From an uncultured Oscillospiraceae bacterium (GTDB lineage Bacteria; Bacillota; Clostridia; Oscillospirales; Oscillospiraceae): a stretch of 5,685 nt of DNA. The stretch spans positions 1 to 5,685 of the forward strand of contig CAADVN010000137.1 of assembly GCA_900752445.1 (NCBI GenBank), given 5' to 3'. Positions within the stretch are counted from its first letter, which is position 1. Every line of letters begins with the position of its first letter. The position numbers and the translations under genes were made by a program. Below are positions 1 to 5,685 of this stretch, in pieces. The notes below the pieces were generated by a model that saw only the letters and a program-made list of their open reading frames with translations, was not told the DNA's origin and did no database searches.

Positions 1-1520
<1,520 letters not shown>

Positions 1521-1539
1521 GCCAACATGAACACGCAAA

Positions 1540-1578
1540 GAGCCCCCGGCAGACAGGTCCGGGGGCTCAGTTTGTTTT
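1540..1578 (+). terminator. Rho-independent terminator, probably shared by convergent genes
   Basis: The stem is perfect: GAGCCCCCGG at 1540-1549 pairs with CCGGGGGCTC at 1559-1568 around a 9-nt loop, followed by TTTGTTTT at 1571-1578. It starts 19 bases after the ABC gene stop codon. Read on the minus strand, the same hairpin lies 18 bases beyond the xdhC stop, but the tail there (TTTGCGTGTT) is weaker. It should therefore terminate the plus-strand transcript well and the xdh transcript less surely. Confidence 0.9.
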
Positions 1579-1586
1579 GAGTTATG

Positions 1587-2075
1587 TCAACCCGACAGGC
1601 TCTCATCCAAGGCGCGGCGGACGGCCTTGAAGATGTTCTCGTAGCCCGTGCAGCGGCAGAGGTGTCCGGCGAGGGCGCGGCGCAGCTGCTCGTCCGTGAG
1701 CGGCTCGCCGCGAGAGATGAGCGCGTGGGCGCTGAGTATGAGCCCGGGCGTGCAGAAGCCGCACTGGATGGCGCCCTCGTCCACGAAGGCCTGCTGGATG
1801 GGGCTGAGGCTGCCGTCGGGCCGGGTGAGGCCGTCCACGGTCAGTATGTTCTTCCCGTCTGCCCAGGCGGCGAGGTAGATGCAGGAGTTGAAGGGCTCGC
1901 CGTCGATGAGCACCGTGCAGGCCCCGCACTCGCCGACGTCGCAGCCGTGCTTGACCGAGGTGAGGGAGAAGTCGCCCCTCAGAAGGTCGGTCAGCGAGGC
2001 GCGGACATCCACCATCGTGTCCACGGCCCTGCCGTTTATCGTGCAGCGTATGCGCTTGAACTGCTTTCCGCTCAT
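1587..2075 (-). CDS. xdhC: Xanthine dehydrogenase-type iron-sulfur subunit, 2x[2Fe-2S]
   Basis: This small subunit (162 aa) carries electrons from the Mo site in XdhA to FAD in XdhB. The N-terminal plant-type ferredoxin domain binds one [2Fe-2S] cluster through Cys45, Cys50, Cys53 (CDVGECGAC) and Cys65. The C-terminal helical domain binds the second through Cys105, Cys108 (QCGFC) and Cys140, Cys142 (LCRC), so all eight ligands are present. The length matches E. coli XdhC and other CoxS-like subunits. I chose the ATG at 2075: it overlaps the xdhB stop as ATGA and has GGGAGGT five bases upstream. An in-frame ATG at 2102 would add nine residues but lies inside xdhB and ignores that ribosome site. 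It is last in the operon. Note that xdhC in Rhodobacter or Pseudomonas naming is a different protein, a cofactor-insertion chaperone. The natural substrate of the whole enzyme is inferred, so the symbol follows E. coli usage. Confidence 0.95.
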   Translation of the reverse strand: MSGKQFKRIRCTINGRAVDTMVDVRASLTDLLRGDFSLTSVKHGCDVGECGACTVLIDGEPFNSCIYLAAWADGKNILTVDGLTRPDGSLSPIQQAFVDEGAIQCGFCTPGLILSAHALISRGEPLTDEQLRRALAGHLCRCTGYENIFKAVRRALDESLSG

Positions 2076-2953
2076 ATGGCACCTCCCAACCGCCTCACGC
2101 ACTCGCAGAAGGCCCGGTACGCGCTCTCCTCCGCCACGTGCAGGCGGAAGGCCCGGCTCGCACGCCAGGAGTCGCGGGGCTGCAGCTCCGCGACCGCGCT
2201 TTTGGCCATGGTCCGCGCCGTCTTCTCGTCCACGGGCGCGCCGGCGAAGGCGCGCTCAGTCTCGGGGCAGCGCGAGGGTACGGGGCCCGCCACGCCGTAG
2301 GCCAGGCGCAGCCTGCCGATGCCCGCCCCGCCTTCGGCGAGGCGCAGGTTCACGGAGCAGCCCAGCATGGCGATGTCGAGGCTGCTGCGCGCGGAGTATT
2401 TGATGTAGCAGCCCTGCGTCGCCTCATAGCTCGCCTTTGGGATGAAGATGCCGGTGAGCAGCTCGCCGGGCCTCACGTCCGTCCGGCCCGGGCCGAGGTA
2501 GAAGTCCGCCATGCCGAGCCTTCTCACGCTGCCCGCGCCCTCGAGCTCGAGCTCGGCGTCGAAGGCGAAGAGGGTGGAGGCCGTGTCCGCCGAGGTCGCG
2601 CCGTTGCAGATGTTGCCGCCTATCGTGCCTATGTTCCGTATCTGCGGCGAGCCGACCTCGCCCGCCGCGTCGGCGAGCACCTGTATGTGTTCCCGTATGA
2701 GCGCGTCCCGCGTGAGCTCGGTGAAGCTCGTCAGCGGACCTATCCTGAGAGCGCCGTCCGGCTCCATCGAGACGCCGCGCAGCTGCGCTATGTCCCGTAT
2801 CGAAATGAGCTCCGCGCCGGGCATTTTCCCGTCGCGTATCTTTATGAGCAGGTCGGAGCCGCCGGCTATGAGCCTTGCGCCGGGGTGCGCCTGCATCAGT
2901 TCGAGGGCCTCGTCCACCGTCCGCGCCTCGTAGAGCGCGCCGATGTCATACAT
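2072..2953 (-). CDS. xdhB: Xanthine dehydrogenase-type FAD-binding subunit
   Basis: This flavoprotein subunit (293 aa) takes electrons from the XdhC iron-sulfur clusters onto FAD and, in the family, passes them to NAD+. The fold is that of the CoxM/CutM FAD_binding_5 family. The two FAD loops are clear: LIAGGSDLL at 28-36 and IGTIGGNICNGATSADT at 108-124. GPGRTDV (154-160), KYSARSSLDIAMLG (185-198) and the C-terminal SWRASRAFRLH stretch follow. Length and motif order match E. coli XdhB (292 aa) closely, as I recall that sequence. I see no extra cysteine-rich insertion like the [4Fe-4S] loop of 4-hydroxybenzoyl-CoA reductase, so direct NAD+ reduction is more likely than ferredoxin use; that is inference. 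The ATG at 2953 overlaps the end of xdhA by eight bases and has AAGGAGG eight bases upstream. The gene in turn overlaps xdhC by four bases, so the three subunits are probably made in step. Confidence 0.95.
   Translation of the reverse strand: MYDIGALYEARTVDEALELMQAHPGARLIAGGSDLLIKIRDGKMPGAELISIRDIAQLRGVSMEPDGALRIGPLTSFTELTRDALIREHIQVLADAAGEVGSPQIRNIGTIGGNICNGATSADTASTLFAFDAELELEGAGSVRRLGMADFYLGPGRTDVRPGELLTGIFIPKASYEATQGCYIKYSARSSLDIAMLGCSVNLRLAEGGAGIGRLRLAYGVAGPVPSRCPETERAFAGAPVDEKTARTMAKSAVAELQPRDSWRASRAFRLHVAEESAYRAFCECVRRLGGAI
2081..2087 (-). promoter_or_regulatory. Ribosome binding site of xdhC
   Basis: On the minus strand GGGAGGT stands five bases before the ATG at 2075, inside the last codons of xdhB. 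It decides the xdhC start. Together with the ATGA stop/start overlap it points to translational coupling to xdhB. Confidence 0.85.
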
Positions 2954-5234
2954 CCGGACCGCCTCCTTCCAGTGCGTGGAAAAGCTTCTCCTGCGTAATG
3001 GGTATGGCGTCGAAGGCGATGCCCGTCGCCTGCATGACGGCGTTGCGTATGGCGGGCGCGGGCGGGCAGGCCGGCGGCTCGCCCAGGGCCTTGGTGCCGA
3101 AGGGGCTCGTGGGCTCCGCGTTCTCGCAGAAGAGCGCCTCGAGCCGCGGGTGGTCGGTGAAGGTGAGCAGCTTGTAGTCGAGCAGGTTGCCGTTCAAGGG
3201 CCTGCCCGTTTTCTCGTCGAATCTCAGCTGCTCGGAGAGCGCGTAGCCCATGCCCATGGACATGCCGCCGTGCACCTGGGCCTCCGCCAGCTGCGGGTTT
3301 ATGAGCTTGCCGCAGTCGTGCACGTTCATGAGCCGCTTGACCTTTATCCGGCACATACTCATATCCACCTCGACCTCGGCGAAGGAGCAGCCGAAGCTGT
3401 AGGCGTTGGACTTTATCTGCGCCGTGGCCTCGGCGGTGATGTGCCGGCTGTCCTCCATGGAGTAGAGCGCCTCCGTCGCGAGCTCGGCGAGGGACATGAG
3501 CCGCTCGCCCGCGGCGTTCTCAACGACGCCCTCGCGCAGCTCGAGCTGTTCGGGCGGCAGGCCCGTGAGCTTCGCGGCGTAGTCGAGTATCTTGCTTCGC
3601 AGCAGCTTCCCGGTCTTGTCGATGGCGAAGCCGCCGACATAGGTCTGGCGCGAGGCGTAGGCCCCGCTGCCGTAGGGCGTCGTGTCCGTGTCCTGCACGG
3701 TGACGACGTGGACCTTGTCGAAGGGCAGGCCCACGGCGTCGGCGGCCATCTGCGCATAGGCCGTGTCGCAGCCCTGGCCTATCTCCGTCTCGCCGGTCTG
3801 CACCTGTATGGAGCCGTCCTGGTTGAGCACCATGCGGCAGGACGAGGACTCGAGCGAGATGGGCCAGACGCCCGTGTTGTACCAGTAGAGCGCCATGCCC
3901 ACGCCGCGCCGGATATTGCCGGACTGGGGCTTGGAGTATTCGGCGAACCTGCGCTCGAAATCCGTGGCTGCGGCGCCCGCCTCCATGCAGGCCCGGAAGC
4001 TGTCGGACCAGTTGACGTTTTTGGAAAACTCGTCCTTATACCCCTTGGGCATGGCTATCTTCCGCCGCAGCTCGATGGGGCTCATGCCTATGGCCCGGGC
4101 GACGTCGTCTATGTGCGCCTCGCCCGCGAAGGTGGCCTGGGGGATGCCGTAGCCGCGCATCGCGCCCGCGGGCGGCAGGTTCGTGAACACGGTCCAGGCG
4201 TCGCACTCGAGGTTGGGGCAGGGGTAGATCTGCGGGAAGGCGTTCATGCCCTTGGCGGCGATGCCGTGGCCGTGAGAGGCGTAGCCGCCCTGATTTGACC
4301 AGCACTCGAGCTTCCTCGCGGCGAATGTGCCGTCTGGCCGCACCCAGGAGATGATGTGGCTGCGTATGGCGTGGCGGACGCGGTTGCAGTGGAAGGTCTC
4401 CTCGCGCGTGCACTCTATGCGCACGGGCCTGCCGCCGAGCACGGTGGTGAGCCAGGCGCAGAGCGGCTCGTAGAGCGCGTCCTGCTTGTTGCCGAAGCCG
4501 CCGCCTATGTAGGGCTTTATTATGCGCCCGTCGCCCCAGGGCCGGCCCAGCGCCTGGCCCACGATGCGCCGGACGATGTGCGGTATCTGCGTCGAGGTCA
4601 CGGCCGTGACGCGCCCGCCGTCCATGTAGGCCCAGCAGTTGTGGTTTTCGATGTGGCAGTGCTGCACGGTGGGCGTATCGTACCAGCCCTCGACCCGGAT
4701 GAGCCCGGGCTCCTTGACGGCGTTTTCAAAGTCGCCGGTGCGTATGCTGGAATGGCCCAGGACATTGCCCGGGAAAGCCTCGTGCAGCTGCGGCGCGCCG
4801 GGCTCCATGGCCTGCTGCGCGTCGAGGACGAAGGGCAGCTGCTCGTACTCGACCTCTATCTCCCGCAGGGCCTTCGCCGCCGTGAGCTCGTCCACAGCCA
4901 CGACCACGGCCACGTCGTCGCCCCAGAAGCGCACGTGGTCGGTGAGCAGCAGGCGGTCCGCGACGTCCTGATGCTCCGGCTCGGTGGACCAGGGGTGGCC
5001 CGCCGTTGGAAAGTAGTTTTTCGGCACGTCAAAGCAGGTGAAGACGGCCTCGACGCCGTCCATCTGCCTGGCCCTTTCCGTGTCGATGGACTTCACCCGC
5101 GCGTGCGCGCACTCGGCGTGCAGCACCTTTGCGACCAGGGCGTTCCTGTCACAGAGGTCGGCCGCGTACTTTGCCCGGCCTGCGGCCTTGTCTTTTGCGT
5201 CTACGCGTGGCATACGTTTGCCTGTATAGCCCAA
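2946..5234 (-). CDS. xdhA: Xanthine dehydrogenase-type molybdopterin-binding catalytic subunit (TTG start)
   Basis: This is the large subunit (762 aa) of a molybdenum hydroxylase, where a C-H bond of a purine or similar heterocycle is hydroxylated with water. The N-terminal Ald_Xan_dh_C domain begins with GKRMPRVDAKDKAAGRAKY. The cofactor-binding domain follows: GGGFGNKQ at 244-251, AGAMRGYG with Arg360 (the position of substrate-binding Arg880 in bovine xanthine oxidase), TEIGQG 483-488, QVHGG 653-657 and LGEPP 717-721 with the expected catalytic base Glu719. GGGFGNKQ, QHCH, PHIVRR and MRGYG recur in E. coli XdhA (752 aa) as I remember it, so an XdhA assignment is better supported than carbon monoxide dehydrogenase, whose active-site loop differs. 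The start is a TTG at 5234. It has AAGGTGGTG seven bases upstream and a strong promoter just before that. The ATG at 5213 is a weaker alternative, and a TTG at 5258 would lie at the predicted transcription start. It is first in the operon. Xanthine or hypoxanthine is the likeliest substrate, but this is not proven. Confidence 0.94.
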   Translation of the reverse strand: MGYTGKRMPRVDAKDKAAGRAKYAADLCDRNALVAKVLHAECAHARVKSIDTERARQMDGVEAVFTCFDVPKNYFPTAGHPWSTEPEHQDVADRLLLTDHVRFWGDDVAVVVAVDELTAAKALREIEVEYEQLPFVLDAQQAMEPGAPQLHEAFPGNVLGHSSIRTGDFENAVKEPGLIRVEGWYDTPTVQHCHIENHNCWAYMDGGRVTAVTSTQIPHIVRRIVGQALGRPWGDGRIIKPYIGGGFGNKQDALYEPLCAWLTTVLGGRPVRIECTREETFHCNRVRHAIRSHIISWVRPDGTFAARKLECWSNQGGYASHGHGIAAKGMNAFPQIYPCPNLECDAWTVFTNLPPAGAMRGYGIPQATFAGEAHIDDVARAIGMSPIELRRKIAMPKGYKDEFSKNVNWSDSFRACMEAGAAATDFERRFAEYSKPQSGNIRRGVGMALYWYNTGVWPISLESSSCRMVLNQDGSIQVQTGETEIGQGCDTAYAQMAADAVGLPFDKVHVVTVQDTDTTPYGSGAYASRQTYVGGFAIDKTGKLLRSKILDYAAKLTGLPPEQLELREGVVENAAGERLMSLAELATEALYSMEDSRHITAEATAQIKSNAYSFGCSFAEVEVDMSMCRIKVKRLMNVHDCGKLINPQLAEAQVHGGMSMGMGYALSEQLRFDEKTGRPLNGNLLDYKLLTFTDHPRLEALFCENAEPTSPFGTKALGEPPACPPAPAIRNAVMQATGIAFDAIPITQEKLFHALEGGGPDV
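2962..2968 (-). promoter_or_regulatory. Ribosome binding site of xdhB
   Basis: AAGGAGG on the minus strand lies eight bases before the ATG at 2953, within the 3' end of xdhA. It is a full match to the anti-Shine-Dalgarno sequence, so xdhB can be initiated independently as well as by coupling across the 8-base overlap. Confidence 0.85.
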
Positions 5235-5241
5235 AACGCAG

Positions 5242-5250
5242 CACCACCTT
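5242..5250 (-). promoter_or_regulatory. Ribosome binding site of xdhA
   Basis: AAGGTGGTG on the minus strand differs by one base from AAGGAGGTG and sits seven bases before the TTG at 5234. This site, not a codon choice, decides the non-ATG start. Confidence 0.75.
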
Positions 5251-5260
5251 TCAAACAAAT

Positions 5261-5289
5261 ATTATATATTAGCCCGCCGGTGCTGGCAA
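5261..5289 (-). promoter_or_regulatory. Sigma-70-type promoter of the xdhABC operon
   Basis: On the minus strand a -35 box TTGCCA (5289-5284) is followed by exactly 17 bases and a perfect -10 box TATAAT (5266-5261). Transcription should start near 5254-5256, just before the xdhA ribosome site, giving a leader of only about 20 bases before the TTG. The box quality suggests high basal strength, so any control would most likely be repression. Confidence 0.8.
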
Positions 5290-5307
5290 GTTCTATCGGC
5301 GTACTTG
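5287..5307. promoter_or_regulatory. Possible operator: short dyad between the divergent promoters
   Basis: CAAGT at 5287-5291 and ACTTG at 5303-5307 form an inverted repeat with an 11-base centre. It overlaps both -35 boxes and its axis (5297) is also the axis of the promoter pair. Three of the five bases in each arm belong to the -35 boxes themselves, so only two bases per arm are extra and chance is a real explanation. A second pair, AGCCCG 5271-5276 and CGGGCT 5309-5314, has a different axis. Confidence 0.25.
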
Positions 5308-5333
5308 ACGGGCTGTTCGGTATTTAATATACT
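5305..5333 (+). promoter_or_regulatory. Sigma-70-type promoter of the mocA-like gene
   Basis: The -35 box TTGACG (5305-5310) is followed by 17 bases and the -10 box TATACT (5328-5333); each matches consensus at five of six positions. The predicted start near 5340 falls at the edge of the ribosome site, so the leader is only about 15 bases. It is back-to-back with the xdhA promoter: the two -35 boxes are 15 bases apart. Confidence 0.75.
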
Positions 5334-5340
5334 CAGTTGC

Positions 5341-5347
5341 GGAGGTG
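5341..5347 (+). promoter_or_regulatory. Ribosome binding site of the mocA-like gene
   Basis: GGAGGTG stands seven bases before the ATG at 5355. It fixes the start of a gene that has no stop codon within the window. Confidence 0.85.
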
Positions 5348-5354
5348 TCGCCGC

Positions 5355-5685
5355 ATGGATGGACCGAGCATCGCCTGCATAATAATGGCCGCCGGGGCCT
5401 CGACGCGCTTCGGCGGGGACAAGCTCGCCGCCGAGATAGGCGGCCCCAGCCTGCTGCGACGCGCCTGCGAGGCGGTGCCGGCGGGGCGCTTTTCGCGCGT
5501 CTGCCTTGTGACCGCGAGGGCAGAGGGCGCGGCGCTGGCGCTGGAATTCGGCTTTCTGCACGTGCCGAACGACAGGCCCGAGCTGGGCGCGAGCCTCACG
5601 GTGAGGCTGGGCCTGGAGGCGGGCCTGCCCTGCGAGGCGGCGGGCTTCCCGGGCCCGGGCCAGCCCCCGCTCCCGGGCGCCCGCC
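5355..5685 (+). CDS. mocA: MocA-like molybdenum cofactor cytidylyltransferase (3' end outside window)
   Basis: The first 110 residues of an NTP_transf_3 family nucleotidyltransferase are present. MocA joins CTP to molybdopterin to make the cytosine dinucleotide cofactor used by bacterial xanthine-dehydrogenase-type enzymes. The nucleotide loop is IIMAAGASTRFGGDK (9-23). The AAG form, rather than the AGG of MobA, favours CTP over GTP. VCLVTA at 49-54 fits the second strand, and NDRPELGASLTVRLGLEAG at 72-90 matches the family pattern N-x-x-P-E-x-G-x-S-x-S. The next expected motif is a D-Q/M-P with a metal-binding Asp near residue 102, but the sequence reads FPGPGQPPL at 98-106, with Gly102 in its place, inside an abnormally GC-rich stretch. 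Members are usually about 190-200 aa, so half is missing. It is divergent from xdhA across a shared promoter region, which supports a role in making cofactor for XdhABC. A related transferase for another substrate is possible but less likely here. Confidence 0.85.
   Translation, partial: MDGPSIACIIMAAGASTRFGGDKLAAEIGGPSLLRRACEAVPAGRFSRVCLVTARAEGAALALEFGFLHVPNDRPELGASLTVRLGLEAGLPCEAAGFPGPGQPPLPGAR
5648..5677. repeat. CCCGGG-rich palindromic stretch
   Basis: CCCGGG occurs three times (5648-5653, 5654-5659, 5672-5677); the first two together make a perfect 12-base palindrome. Only 4 of the last 45 bases of the window are A or T. The stretch lies inside the mocA-like reading frame and may reflect poor sequence quality at a contig end rather than biology. 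Confidence 0.6.

Noticed and set aside
2076..2102. Upstream ATG at 2102 as xdhC start
   Set aside because: It would add nine residues, not expected in this family, and the strong GGGAGGT fits the ATG at 2075 instead.
1584..2998. Plus-strand open frames opposite xdhC and xdhB
   Set aside because: Antisense shadows of conserved genes, low-complexity Arg/Ala/Gly-rich products, and no ribosome sites noted.
5235..5258. TTG at 5258 as xdhA start
   Set aside because: It lies at or before the predicted transcription start, has no ribosome site, and adds residues (FERWCCV) not expected in the family.
2943..5327. Long open frames on the plus strand opposite xdhA (451 and 323 codons)
   Set aside because: They are antisense to a gene with full motif conservation. 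They arise because stop codons are rare in GC-rich antisense frames, and their sequences show no recognisable motifs.
5235..5354. Moco or purine riboswitch ahead of xdhA or mocA
   Set aside because: The leaders predicted from the promoters are only about 15-20 bases, too short for any known aptamer.
5262..5599. Minus-strand open frames of 88-99 codons opposite the mocA-like gene
   Set aside because: They run through the two promoters and the ribosome site and lack recognisable motifs.

Overview
The window is GC-rich (about two thirds G+C by eye) bacterial DNA. It holds a molybdenum-hydroxylase operon, a divergent cofactor gene and the end of an unrelated-looking ABC transporter gene. Shine-Dalgarno sequences are strong, the two promoters are close to the sigma-70 consensus, and Ile ATA and Arg AGG codons are frequent despite the high GC. 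The XdhABC proteins resemble those of anaerobic and facultative purine-degrading bacteria. A GC-rich anaerobe (for example a gut Bacillota or Synergistota) would fit, but the species cannot be fixed from the sequence.

Layout. Positions 1-1520 (+) are the 3' part of a gene for a fused polar-amino-acid-type ABC permease and ATPase. After the ATPase comes a C-terminal domain of about 120 residues that looks like a degenerate RsbW-type (GHKL/HATPase) module. A perfect 10-bp hairpin with a T-rich tail (1540-1578) ends this gene and lies between it and the convergent operon. Positions 5234-1587 (-) are a tightly overlapping xdhA-xdhB-xdhC operon: molybdopterin subunit, FAD subunit and 2x[2Fe-2S] subunit, in the same order as E. 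coli xdhABC. Positions 5235-5354 hold two back-to-back promoters with very short leaders. From 5355 (+) to the window edge runs the start of a MocA-like molybdenum cofactor cytidylyltransferase.

How they work together. XdhA, XdhB and XdhC should assemble into one enzyme. It oxidises a purine (xanthine or hypoxanthine most likely) or a related N-heterocycle at the Mo site and passes electrons through two [2Fe-2S] clusters to FAD and probably NAD+. The divergent MocA-like protein would make the cytosine-dinucleotide form of the cofactor that enzymes of this type use, so joint control from the shared 120-bp region makes sense. The ABC transporter gene converges on the operon, and nothing in the sequence proves a shared pathway.

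The most unusual points are the permease-ATPase-HATPase-like triple fusion, the TTG start of xdhA, and the abnormal GC-saturated end of the window. At that end the expected catalytic Asp of the MocA-like protein is not seen.
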